Source: Neobacillus pocheonensis
GTDB lineage: Bacteria > Bacillota > Bacilli > Bacillales > Cytobacillaceae
Reading direction: 5' to 3'
DNA length: 64,000 bases
Assembly: GCA_023702235.1 (NCBI GenBank)
Contig: JAMQCR010000001.1
Location: 1,612,001 to 1,676,000 of the forward strand
The translations under genes were made by a program, and so were the position numbers. Shown piece by piece: positions 10,769-19,407 of the stretch (position 1 is the stretch's first letter; each line of letters starts with the position of its first letter). The notes below the pieces were generated by a model. The model had not been told where the DNA came from. It did not search any database and saw nothing but the letters and a program-made list of their open reading frames with translations.

Positions 10769-11638
10769 ATGCAAATAATTTTAAGTCTAATTCTTGTACA
10801 CCTAATTGCTGATTTCTATCTGCAAACAGATGATATGGTAAAGGAAAAACTTAAGAATATTAAAAAGCATATTATCCACCATTTTTTATCAACCGCTTTC
10901 GTTTTAATAAGTTTTTGTTTTTTTCACGTTGATAAAGTGAATATTTTAGTAAATCTAATTTCGCCATTGTTTTTTATTAGTATTACCCATTTCCTGATCG
11001 ACTTATTGAAGAGTAAGCTTCTTGACACAATCAAAATAAAGAATGAAGAAAATATGAAACGGCTAGGTTTCTTCATTTTAGATCAATGCCTACATTTTGG
11101 AATGATTCTTGTTTGCTGTCAGCTATTTTTAGGGATAAAATTACAAAGTTTAGATTCAGGTACACACCTAAGTCATGCTTCATTGAATTCTTTTGAATCC
11201 ATTTTATTCATCATTATTATTGTCATTTTAGCGACAAGTGTCAGTGGTCATATGATTAGGATCCTTTTAGGTTCTTTGCCAAATCAGATTTTAACTTTTG
11301 AAGGGAAATATGCTTTTAAGAATGAACGAAAAGAAGACCATTTTGTAGATAAAAATTTGGGTAAAAGAGGATTAACTGAGGAATATAATTACACGATTTT
11401 CAGTAAACACGACTTATCTCGAGGGAAATTAATTGGCTATATTGAGAGATTGTTAGTTTTAATCTTAACTTTTTATAATGCCTATCCAGCCATCGGATTT
11501 ATTGTAGCAGCAAAGTCGATTGCAAGATTTAAACAAATGGATGACCGCGATTGGGCTGAATACTTTCTCTTAGGAACACTTACATCGATGTTTCTTGGGA
11601 TTACTCTTGGCATTCTGTTAAAAGCGGTATTAGCATAA
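10769..11638 (+). CDS. DUF3307 family integral membrane protein
   Basis: A 289-residue polytopic membrane protein. It opens with the DUF3307 signature LVHLIADFYLQTDDMVKEK, then a His-rich IKKHIIHHFLST segment and another conserved THFLIDLLK. About six to seven hydrophobic segments can be seen, with a polar cytoplasmic loop near residues 170-215 (FKNERKEDHF onwards). Function is unknown; the paired His/Asp residues in membrane helices are conserved in the family. Strong ribosome binding site GGGGGAGAG. It is translationally close to the SatD-like gene. Confidence 0.75.
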   Translation: MQIILSLILVHLIADFYLQTDDMVKEKLKNIKKHIIHHFLSTAFVLISFCFFHVDKVNILVNLISPLFFISITHFLIDLLKSKLLDTIKIKNEENMKRLGFFILDQCLHFGMILVCCQLFLGIKLQSLDSGTHLSHASLNSFESILFIIIIVILATSVSGHMIRILLGSLPNQILTFEGKYAFKNERKEDHFVDKNLGKRGLTEEYNYTIFSKHDLSRGKLIGYIERLLVLILTFYNAYPAIGFIVAAKSIARFKQMDDRDWAEYFLLGTLTSMFLGITLGILLKAVLA

Positions 11639-11790
11639 TGAAATAGGTGTATATTATACATAAACTACCATGAAAATAAACCTCTGTTTCTTCGGTAAAA
11701 TGGCAATACTAAAGAAGACGCAGCTCATTCAATTTTTTTAAAAATGGGGGAGCGCCTTAACATGGTCTTATTGAAGGTAAATTGATTAGA

Positions 11791-13014
11791 TTAAGATACT
11801 TCAGATTCTTGTATAGTAACTGTGTATCCTAAACTTTCAAGTCTCCGAAGTGAATGCCGAACAATAGATTGATGTTTTTGCTTATCAAAGTAGTCTTCAC
11901 CTAAATCTACATACATTTCTTTACGGGTTAAAAGATAATAAGAGATGCGCAATATTGCGTGAGCGACTACAATTCCTGCACGTTTTTTGCCTTTTCGTGA
12001 TGCTGTACGCCTATACAGTGCTCCGAGATAGTTTTTAGATCCTCTTACTGAATGAGCTGCTTCAGTTAAAGCTGACCTTAAATATTTGTTTCCTTTTTTA
12101 GTTTTCGCTGATTTCCTTTTTCCTGCACTTTCGTTATGTCCAGGAACTAATCCTGCCCAGGAACACATATGAGGTGCACTTGGGAATTGCTTTTTAACAT
12201 TTGTACCTATCTCTGATAACATTTGTTCAGCCATTTTCTTAGATATGCCAGGAATTGAGTCTAAACGATCTATATCTTCTTGATAAGCACTGACTCTTTG
12301 AGCTACTTCTTGATCCAACATCTCAATTTGTTCAGTGAGAAAGTCAATGTGCTTTAAAAGGGTCTTTAACATTAACTGCTGATGTGGATTGATATAACCT
12401 TTAAGTGCCAGTTCCAGTTCATCTTTCTTCTTTTTCATTGTACGTCGAGCAAAGTTTGCCAATTTTTCGGGATCCTCTTCGCCTTCGGCAATAGCATCAA
12501 GCATATCCCGAGCTGAAACACCCATGATGTCTGAAACAACAGAGCCCAACTTAATGTTCGCTCCTTCTAACACCTTTTGGATCCGATTATGTTGTCTCGC
12601 ACGTTCTTCAATAATACTCCGACGATAGCGAACTAGTTCACGCAATTCCCGTTGATTTCGGTCTGGAATAAAACTGGCTTTAAGTAATCCATGACGAAGG
12701 AGTTTAGCAATCCATTCTGCATCTTTAACATCTGTTTTACGTCCAGGAACAGCCTTCATATGTTGAGCATTCACCACTAAAAACTCAATATCTTCAGCCT
12801 CTAGTAAATTAACGATTGGCTTCCAATATACACTCGTACTCTCCATGGCAACATTGGTACAATTGTGCTGTTTATTCCACTCAACCAACTGTAATAGAAA
12901 TACAGTTTTAGTTGAAAACGTTTGAATCTCCTTTCCTTCTGGTGTCATAATGCAGGCAGTAATATTGTCCTTATGGACATCCATACCGCATGCTCTTTCA
13001 ATGACTACTTCCAT
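11791..13014 (-). CDS. IS110 family transposase (DEDD RuvC-like N-terminus, transposase_20 C-terminus)
   Basis: Recombinase of about 407 residues. The N-terminal RuvC-like domain starts ACGMDVHKDNITACIMT with the first catalytic Asp; VAMESTSVYWKP carries the Glu; PGRKTDVKDAEWIAKLLRHG carries the last Asp pair. A coiled-coil middle leads to the C-terminal domain with DSIPGISKKMAEQMLSEIG and the serine motif region CSWAGLVPGHNESAGKRKS. The start is placed at 13014 because AAAGGATG precedes it at proper spacing; an upstream in-frame ATG extends to 13065 without a site. The frame is intact, so the protein may be active. In this family the enzyme works with a bridge RNA encoded beside the gene. 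Confidence 0.9.
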   Translation of the reverse strand: MEVVIERACGMDVHKDNITACIMTPEGKEIQTFSTKTVFLLQLVEWNKQHNCTNVAMESTSVYWKPIVNLLEAEDIEFLVVNAQHMKAVPGRKTDVKDAEWIAKLLRHGLLKASFIPDRNQRELRELVRYRRSIIEERARQHNRIQKVLEGANIKLGSVVSDIMGVSARDMLDAIAEGEEDPEKLANFARRTMKKKKDELELALKGYINPHQQLMLKTLLKHIDFLTEQIEMLDQEVAQRVSAYQEDIDRLDSIPGISKKMAEQMLSEIGTNVKKQFPSAPHMCSWAGLVPGHNESAGKRKSAKTKKGNKYLRSALTEAAHSVRGSKNYLGALYRRTASRKGKKRAGIVVAHAILRISYYLLTRKEMYVDLGEDYFDKQKHQSIVRHSLRRLESLGYTVTIQESEVS

Positions 13015-13019
13015 TGAAA

Positions 13020-13285
13020 ACATCCTTTCTACGGCTCTGAATATAATTAGAGGCTGGTGCAGCAACCAGAATAGGATTAATCTACCATGTGTGCTTCCCG
13101 TAAGGGAGCGACAGTCAGTGGTGCACCGTGGTCGTTGGAGTCAGACTATAGGATGGGCTCTCACGCACCATAGTTCATCGACCTTCCTCTCCCAGCCGTA
13201 GAATCAGTATTGACGGTTCATAACCATTTTCATTCTCTGTGGTGAAGCGCCGGTTTTTGCGCTTCATGGATGGCTATAGGGAAAC
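13020..13285 (-). ncRNA. Candidate bridge RNA / structured left end of the IS110 element
   Basis: The 250 bases upstream of the transposase carry no reading frame but several hairpins, where IS110-group elements encode their bridge RNA. One hairpin at 13244-13265 (GAAGCGC / GCGCTTC, T-rich loop) has a counterpart at 61788-61808 in the second copy (GCAGCAC / GTGCTGC). Two of seven pairs change compensatorily (A-T to C-G, G-C to A-T) while the flanks GTGGT and ATGGATGGCTA are identical. That covariation supports a conserved structure. Whether the transcript is the bridge RNA and where its guide loops lie is inference. Confidence 0.5.
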
Positions 13286-13315
13286 AAAAAAAGCTAGCAC
13301 GTGAGAAGATAAATT

Positions 13316-13435
13316 TTATTCTTTGTCAAGCACTTCATTCTGTTCCAGATTGGAACCACTATATAGCTGATTAATTTCTCTTACAACCTCTTCTAAGAAT
13401 TGTTCTGATAATAAGGGTTTGTTTTCCTTTGACAT
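13316..13435 (-). CDS. Small protein of unknown function (39 aa)
   Basis: The start at 13435 is chosen because TAGGAGTG lies 7 bases upstream on the minus strand; the longer frame to 13498 lacks a site. The product is helical and amphipathic, with acidic and Asn/Gln residues, the segment SEQFLEEVVREINQLYSG, and no membrane segment. It lies between the IS110 element and the divergent kimA gene. Nothing identifies its role. Confidence 0.5.
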   Translation of the reverse strand: MSKENKPLLSEQFLEEVVREINQLYSGSNLEQNEVLDKE

Positions 13436-13642
13436 GTAATCACTCCTAATTGAATAATGATAAACAATATTTTGCACGAATGAAATAATTTCATACACCC
13501 ATTAAAATTCTTTAATTCCACAGAAGATAACAACTATATTTTAAGGATTTTTTGTCAATAAAAATCATTCCCGATTTGAAGACTGTTATTTCATTAGCAG
13601 GGGGATATACTAAAAAAATATCTTAATGTTGGAGGGGAAATA

Positions 13643-15468
13643 GTGTTAACTGCCCTTAAAAGATTTTTAATCGGTCGACCTTTAAAATCAACAGAATTAG
13701 GAGAACAAAAACTAAATAAAACGAAGGCTTTAGCTATTCTTTCTTCGGATGCATTATCATCAGTGGCTTATGGTCCAGAACAGGTCCTCCTTGTCTTAAT
13801 GACTATAAGTGCAGCAGCCTTTTGGTACTCAATCCCGATAGCAATCGGAGTGCTCATTCTTTTATTAGCCCTTATATTGTCTTATAGACAAGTTATATTT
13901 GCCTACTCTCATGGCGGTGGGGCCTATGTAGTTTCAAAGGAAAACCTTGGCGAAAACCCAGGATTAATTGCTGGTGGTTCTTTGCTGGTGGATTATATCC
14001 TAACTGTGGCGGTGAGTGTCTCAGCTGGAACGGACGCCATCACTTTGGCCTTTTCCTAATTTACATCCATACAATGTTGTCATAGCTAGTTTATTGGTTG
14101 TGTTCATTACCATCTTAAATTTAAGAGGGATAACAGAATCTGCCTCGATTTTGGCCTACCCTGTTTATTTATTTGTACTGGCATTATTTATCCTGATTGG
14201 AGTGGGTCTATATAAAATTTTTACCGGTGCTGTTTCACCAGCATTACACGCTCCAATTGGGACACCAGTTGCAGGTATCACTTTATTTTTATTGCTTAGA
14301 GCTTTCTCATCAGGCAGTTCTGCCTTAACTGGAGTTGGCAGTATCTAATGCTATACCAAATTTCAAAAGTCCAGCCCCAAATAATGCAGCCAAAACGCTA
14401 ATCGCTATGGGATCTCTGCTTGCCTTATTATTTGCGGGAATTGTTTATTTAGCTTATTACTATGGAATAGCACCAAAAACTACAGAAACTGTAGTTTCTC
14501 AAATTGCTTCTGAAACGTTTGGAAGGAACTACATGTACTTTTTCATACAAGGCACAACGGCATTGATCCTAGTTCTTGCAGCGAATACAGGTTATTCTGC
14601 CTTTCCTTTGTTAGCAGTTAATCTTGCAAAGGATAGATATATCGCAAGAATGTTTACCGTCAGAGGGGATCGGTTGGGTTATTCGAATGGGATCATCTTT
14701 CTAGCGGTTACCTCCATCCTTTTAATTACTGTTTTTAAAGGACAAACTACGAGGTTGATCCCTCTTTATGCAGTCGGTGTGTTCATTCCATTTACCTTAG
14801 CCCAAACTGGGATGCTAGTGAAATGGATACGCGAAAAGCCAAAAGGCTGGGTGGTTAAACTAACAATAAATTTGATTGGAGCTTTAATTAGTTTTACGGT
14901 AACGATGATTTTCTTTATCACCAAGTTTACCCAGGTTTGGCATGTTCTTATTTTTTTACCTCTTCTGGTCTTTGTTTTTCACCGGATTAAAAAACATTAT
15001 GTAGTTGTTGGGAAACAACTAAGTCCAACAACCTGTGATCCAATTAAATCTATTGAAGGAAACATTTTCATTGTACCTGTTGCTGGCATGACTCACGTAG
15101 TAGAGAATTCATTAACCTATGCCAAATCTCTGTCGCCTGATCAAATCATTGCTGTTTATGTTTCGTTTGAGAGAGAAGATGAAAAAATCTTTGAGGAAAA
15201 ATGGAATAAGTGGCAGCCGGATGTTCGATTAGTTACCTTGCAATCTTACTACAGGAGCATTATTCAACCATTAACAAAATTTATAGACACGGTAGAATAT
15301 AAAGCAAGTGAATCGAACTACCGAGTCACGGTTTTAATACCCCAATTTATTACCAAGAAAAGATGGCATAATATATTGCATAACCAATCAAGCTTACTTA
15401 TTCGCGCTTACCTAATTTTTCGGAAAGATGTAGTTCTAACCACAGTTCCTTATCATCTTAAGGAATAA
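13643..15468 (+). CDS. kimA: KimA-type potassium importer (APC superfamily), two frameshifts
   Basis: High-affinity K+ uptake permease of the KimA (formerly YdaO) type, controlled by c-di-AMP in Bacillus. The N-terminal hallmark SSDALSSVAYGPEQVL, the glycine-rich AYSHGGGAYVVSKENLG and about 12 membrane segments are followed by a cytosolic C-terminal USP-like domain (PVAGMTHVVENSLTYAKSL). GTG start at 13643 with GGAGGGG upstream. Two indels: an extra T after GGCC near 14050, and two bases missing near 14336 in the expected Gly-Val-Glu-Ala region. Corrected length is 608 residues, matching the family. Neither the leader nor the upstream gap shows a ydaO/c-di-AMP riboswitch; an IS110 element lies about 360 bases upstream. 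Confidence 0.88.
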
Positions 15469-15542
15469 TTAAGACGGGTATAGTGACTAAAGTGGATAAG
15501 GGAAGACCTCCTGTAAGGTTAGGTAAGGAGGAACTAAAAAAG

Positions 15543-15577
15543 TAAAAGAGATAGCCGATGGCTATCTCTTTTTTAAA
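15543..15577 (+). terminator. Rho-independent terminator after kimA
   Basis: AAAGAGATAGCC and GGCTATCTCTTT form a 12-bp stem with a GAT loop, followed by T residues. Confidence 0.9.
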
Positions 15578-15650
15578 AAAATTTTTGTAGGTTAGAAAAA
15601 AGTAAATGGTTGACGCAGAGGTAAAACATTTTTATTATTATCTCATATTC

Positions 15651-15946
15651 AAGATATTTTAATTCGAGATCATTTCACTCCTATAAAGAGTACCAAGATT
15701 TCAGTTCCATGCATAAAAGAAGCAAAGATACGGCTGGAGTGCATATTAGAACAATCTTTAGAGTTAGGTGGTAGTAATTTTCCAGTCTGCGACCTTATTA
15801 TTGGAAGAGTAGTGCAATTCCATATTGATGAGGCTATTTATGAAAATGGTCGGATTAATCAGGTAGGATTAGGTGCAGTAAGTCGATTAGCAGGGAACGA
15901 TTATGCTAAAATTGGCGAGGTATTTACGCTCGAAAGACCAAAATAA
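15651..15946 (+). pseudogene. Flavin reductase family protein, 3' fragment
   Basis: Only the C-terminal half of a flavin-reductase-like FMN-binding protein remains. The frame reads KISVPCIKEAKIRLECILEQ and continues with IIGRVVQFHIDEAIY, INQVGLGAVSRLAG and IGEVFTLERPK, then a stop at 15944. These are the typical late segments of the YwrF-like family (Leu-Glu-Cys strand, GRV-V-x-FH, GRLGG/Y equivalent). No start, ribosome binding site or N-terminal FMN domain can be found upstream, where the kimA terminator sits. It is thus a 5'-truncated relic. Confidence 0.75.
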
Positions 15947-15984
15947 ACTCAATTTCCAGCTATCGAATGGAGAGGAGAAAAACG

Positions 15985-16599
15985 ATGAAACATATTTTTC
16001 AAAAAGGTAAAGACGGTACGAAGCCAACTTTTTTATTACTGCATGGGACTGGAGGAAATGAATTAGACCTCTTACCTTTGGCAGGAAAAATAGATGAGGA
16101 TGCTTCAATCCTGAGTGTTAGAGGAAATTTATTGGAAAACGGGATGCCGCGTTTTTTCCGAAGATTAGCAGAAGGCATTTTTGATGAGGAAGATTTGGTG
16201 TTTCGGACGAAAGAACTATATGAATTTCTTGAAGTTGCATCTTTGAACTATGGTTTTGATCGGAATAATATAATTGCGATTGGGTATTCCAATGGTGCAA
16301 ATATCGCGGCAAGCTTGTTATTCCATTATCGGGATGCATTAAAGGGAGCTATTCTGCATCATCCGATGGTTCCTTTAAGAGGAATTGAATTACCAGATTT
16401 GACTGACATCTCAGTGTTCATTGGTGCCGGATCAAATGATCCAATTTGTTCGCCATTGGAATCTGGTGAGCTCGAGTCATTATTGGCAAATGCAAATGCT
16501 GATGTAAAGCTTCATTGGGAGAATAGAGGTCATCAATTGACCTTCGAAGAAGTAGAAGCTGCAGCTGAATGGTATAAGGAAACCTGGTTAACGAACTAA
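15985..16599 (+). CDS. MhqD-like carboxylesterase (alpha/beta hydrolase)
   Basis: A 204-residue esterase of the phospholipase/carboxylesterase family, closest in pattern to the Bacillus quinone-response protein MhqD. Oxyanion motif LLLHGTGGNELDLL, the segment SVRGNLLENGMPRFFRRL, nucleophile Ser at about residue 102 in GYSNG, catalytic Asp in GAGSNDPICSP and His in RGHQLTFEE are all visible. The start at 15985 has GGAGAGGAG upstream. It overlaps nothing and sits between a gene relic and the proBA T-box. Substrate unknown. Confidence 0.82.
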   Translation: MKHIFQKGKDGTKPTFLLLHGTGGNELDLLPLAGKIDEDASILSVRGNLLENGMPRFFRRLAEGIFDEEDLVFRTKELYEFLEVASLNYGFDRNNIIAIGYSNGANIAASLLFHYRDALKGAILHHPMVPLRGIELPDLTDISVFIGAGSNDPICSPLESGELESLLANANADVKLHWENRGHQLTFEEVEAAAEWYKETWLTN

Positions 16600-16640
16600 T
16601 TTATTAACAGATTATAAACTTTAATTTTCGAAAAACTACC

Positions 16641-16669
16641 TTGACAAGTAGCGTCTTTCTGAGGATAAT
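16641..16669 (+). promoter_or_regulatory. SigmaA-type promoter for the proBA T-box transcript
   Basis: Consensus TTGACA at 16641-16646, a 17-base spacer and GATAAT at 16664-16669. Transcription would begin near 16676 and run into the T-box leader. Confidence 0.75.
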
Positions 16670-16675
16670 ATCAGA

Positions 16676-16925
16676 TAAATCTTAAAATCGAAAATGGTAT
16701 GGGATTAGTAAACCTTTGGAACGTGATAGAGAATGAAACCCATAGGCTGAAAGGTTTCTCACGGAAAAAAGCTTGAACCTGCCCGCAATGCGCCGCTTAT
16801 GCAAACATAAGCCGTATCCCTCGTTACGGGCTCAAAGTGGATGCTAAGGCATCAATGAAGGTGGTACCGCGGAAACGACTTTTCCGTCCTTTTTTAAGGA
16901 CAGAGGAGTCGTTTTTTTTATTTTA
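16676..16925 (+). promoter_or_regulatory. T-box riboswitch leader of proBA (probable tRNA-Pro sensor)
   Basis: Classic T-box leader upstream of proline biosynthesis genes. The conserved T-box core AAGGTGGTACCGCG lies at 16858-16871. It is followed by a terminator, AAACGAC (16873-16879) pairing with GTCGTTT and a run of T to 16920; an antiterminator would use the T-box instead. Stem I is recognisable: AGTA near 16709, then GAGA..GAAACC pairing with GGTTTCTC. A CCT triplet in TTGAACCTGC (about 16781) is the likely specifier, coding for proline. Uncharged tRNA-Pro would therefore permit proB-proA expression. Confidence 0.9.
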
Positions 16926-16945
16926 AAAAAGAGGTGTCGAACAAA

Positions 16946-18058
16946 ATGAAGAAGCAACTGGTGGTTGTAAAAATAGGAAGCAGTTCCCTAACCAATGCCT
17001 CAGGGACCATTTCGGAAGAAAAAATATACGACCATGTAAAGGCACTTGCCTATTTAAAAGAGCAAGGGCATGATGTCATCCTTATTTCATCCGGTGCTGT
17101 TGCGGCCGGATTTGGGTCGCTTGGGTACCCAACACGTCCAAAAACGGTGGCTGGTAAACAGGCAGCCGCAGCTGTTGGTCAAGGGCTTTTAATGCAGAAT
17201 TATATTTCACTATTTAAAGAGTTTACTATTGTTCCCGCTCAAATATTATTAACACGTGAAGATTTTTACAGCCAGGAGCGGTTTCATAACCTATTTTCAA
17301 CCATGAATGAGTTACTTCAAAGAGGCGTAATACCGATCATTAATGAAAATGATTCAGTTTCCATTGAAGAATTAACTTTCGGAGACAATGATATGCTGTC
17401 AGCACTTGTGAGTGGATTTCTACATGCAAATGCGTTGATGATTTTGACGGATGTTAACGGTCTCTATGACGGTAATCCGAAAGTGTCGAAAGAGGCGAAA
17501 AAATATCATTTTATCTCAGAGGTGTCCGATGAGCTCCTCGGAATAGCAGGTGACAGCGGTTCCTCTGTCGGTACTGGAGGTATGAAATCAAAGCTACTCG
17601 CAGCAAAAAAAGCTTTATCGCTTGGCGTCAGTGTATTTGTTGGTACTGGAAGTGGAAAAGAAAAACTCGCGGATATTTTAGCAGGTAAAGGCGATGGGAC
17701 GTATATCGGAGGTCCATTCCATACGCAAATGCAAATGAGAAAACAATGGATTGCCTATCATTCTCATGTTGGCGGGGTTATTGAAATTGATGAGGGGGCA
17801 GAAAAAGCGATTGTTTTAAAAGGAAAAAGTTTACTTCCTGTTGGTGTTACAAATGTAATAGGAGAGTTTAACGCATTGGATGTCGTCGTCGTTCGAAACC
17901 AAAAGGGTCAGGTCGTTGGAAAAGGACAAAGTTATTATTCCTCTCTAGATTTACAAAAAGTAAAAGGTTTACCAAGTGAGCGATCAAAAAGTTATTCTAT
18001 TAATCAACGAGCAGAAGTGATCCATCGTGATAATTGGGTTACTATGCAAAAGGAGTGA
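16946..18058 (+). CDS. proB: Glutamate 5-kinase
   Basis: Phosphorylates L-glutamate to gamma-glutamyl phosphate, the first step of proline synthesis. The amino-acid kinase domain spans about residues 1-255, with [45 protein letters not shown] and [13 protein letters not shown], then [11 protein letters not shown]-terminal PUA domain begins near 275 ([19 protein letters not shown]). Length 370 residues, intact. The start at 16946 is used because AGAGGTG precedes it; a GTG at 16934 overlaps that site. It is under the T-box, and proA starts 5 bases downstream. Confidence 0.95.
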   Translation: MKKQLVVVKIGSSSLTNASGTISEEKIYDHVKALAYLKEQGHDVILISSGAVAAGFGSLGYPTRPKTVAGKQAAAAVGQGLLMQNYISLFKEFTIVPAQILLTREDFYSQERFHNLFSTMNELLQRGVIPIINENDSVSIEELTFGDNDMLSALVSGFLHANALMILTDVNGLYDGNPKVSKEAKKYHFISEVSDELLGIAGDSGSSVGTGGMKSKLLAAKKALSLGVSVFVGTGSGKEKLADILAGKGDGTYIGGPFHTQMQMRKQWIAYHSHVGGVIEIDEGAEKAIVLKGKSLLPVGVTNVIGEFNALDVVVVRNQKGQVVGKGQSYYSSLDLQKVKGLPSERSKSYSINQRAEVIHRDNWVTMQKE

Positions 18059-18063
18059 ATTTT

Positions 18064-19303
18064 ATGAATGAATTAGTAGAGAAAGCAAAAAAACTAAAAA
18101 AAGCTTCCAAAACCTTAGGAATGCTATCAACAGAAGAAAAAAACAATGCCTTAGCTATGATGGCGGATCAGCTTTATAATCAAAAAGATTGGATTATAGA
18201 GGAGAATGCCAAGGATATTCAAGTAGGAAAAGAAAAAGGACTATCTGCTTCGCTCTTGGATCGATTGCTCCTCACTGAAGAAAGAATTGAGCAGATTGTC
18301 GATGGAATACGTCAACTAATCCATTTAGTAGATCCTATCGGTGAAACCATCGAATCCTGGGAACGTCCTAATGGTTTGCGAATTCAAACGATTCGTGTTC
18401 CACTTGGCGTCGTCGGAATGGTGTATGAGGCAAGGCTAATGTGACTGTTGATGCTGGAAGTTTATGCTTAAAGGCTGGAAATGCCGTGTTGCTAAGAGGC
18501 AGTTCTTCTGCCCTTCATTCTAATAAAGCACTTGTTCAGGTAATGCGCGAGGCACTCATAAGTTCCGCTATTCCGGAAGATGCCGTTCAACTTTTAGAGG
18601 ATACGAGCCGTGAAACAGCTACGCAAATGTTTAAACTAAATCAATACCTTGATGTCTTAATTCCCCGCGGTGGAGCAGGTTTAATTCAATCGGTGATTCA
18701 AAATGCTACAGTCCCTGTACTCGAGACAGGCGTAGGTAACTGCCATGTTTTCATTGATGAATCAGCAAATGAGAAAATGGCTACCGATATTGCGATTAAT
18801 GCGAAATTACACCGACCATCTGTTTGTAATGCTGCGGAAACGTTGCTCATTCATGAAAAATGGCCTTATGTTTCTGAGTTAGTGAGCACACTTCAGGAAA
18901 AAGGAGTCGAGCTGCGCGGTGATGAATCATTATCTTCAACTTATTCCTTTGTTACCCAAGCAACGGAAGAAGATTGGTCCACTGAGTTTTTAGCACCCAT
19001 TTTAGCTGTGAAACTTGTGGGTGATGTAAAAGAGGCGATTAATCATATTGATCAATATGGCACAAAAGACGCTCAAGGCCATTATTAGTGATAACGATCA
19101 AAATGTACGTCTCTTTTTCCAAGCAATTGATGCAGCTGTGCTGTATCATAACGCTTCAACCCGGTTTACCGATGGGGAACAATTTGGCTATGGTGCGGAA
19201 ATCGGAATCAGTACCCAAAAGCTCCATGCACGGGCCGATGGGTCTGAAGGCGATCACGACGACAAAAGCAATCGTGCAAGGAACTGGGCAAATACGGGTG
19301 TAA
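18064..19303 (+). CDS. proA: Gamma-glutamyl phosphate reductase, three frameshifts
   Basis: NADPH-dependent reduction of gamma-glutamyl phosphate to glutamate semialdehyde. Family motifs are [53 protein letters not shown], the cysteine-bearing [13 protein letters not shown] and [28 protein letters not shown] after correction. The frame changes at 18434 (AGGCT for AGGCCT), near 19076 (one extra base just before GGCC) and near 19234 (two bases missing at GGGCC). Corrected length is 413 residues, normal. All three breaks are at GGCC, so a consensus error is more likely than loss of this biosynthetic enzyme. AAAGGAG site; five bases after proB. Confidence 0.92.
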
Positions 19304-19307
19304 AAGA

Positions 19308-19341
19308 AGGACTGACTGCTCCATTGTCAGTCTTTTTTTCT
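19308..19341 (+). terminator. Terminator after proBA
   Basis: GACTGAC at 19310-19316 pairs with GTCAGTC at 19326-19332, followed by seven to eight T residues. Confidence 0.9.
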
Positions 19342-19407
19342 ATCTATCATGGTAGGATTCTGCTATACTAATACACAAACGTATATTCTTATTTAGCGGG
19401 TGATCAC

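Larger units (their letters stand above)
11660..13285 (-). mobile_element. IS110-family insertion sequence, apparently complete
   Basis: The element consists of an intact DEDD transposase on the minus strand flanked by non-coding ends. Boundaries are estimated by comparing it with the partial copy at 61195-61825. Homology on the right starts near the CTTCGGTAAA block (about 11690 here, 61205 there). On the left it ends just past CATGGATGGCTA (about 13264-13275 here, 61808-61819 there). IS110 elements characteristically lack terminal inverted repeats, and none were seen. Exact ends are uncertain by 10-30 bases. Confidence 0.75.

Noticed and set aside
13498..13642. Possible ydaO c-di-AMP riboswitch
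   Set aside because: The conserved blocks of that riboswitch could not be found in the kimA leader.
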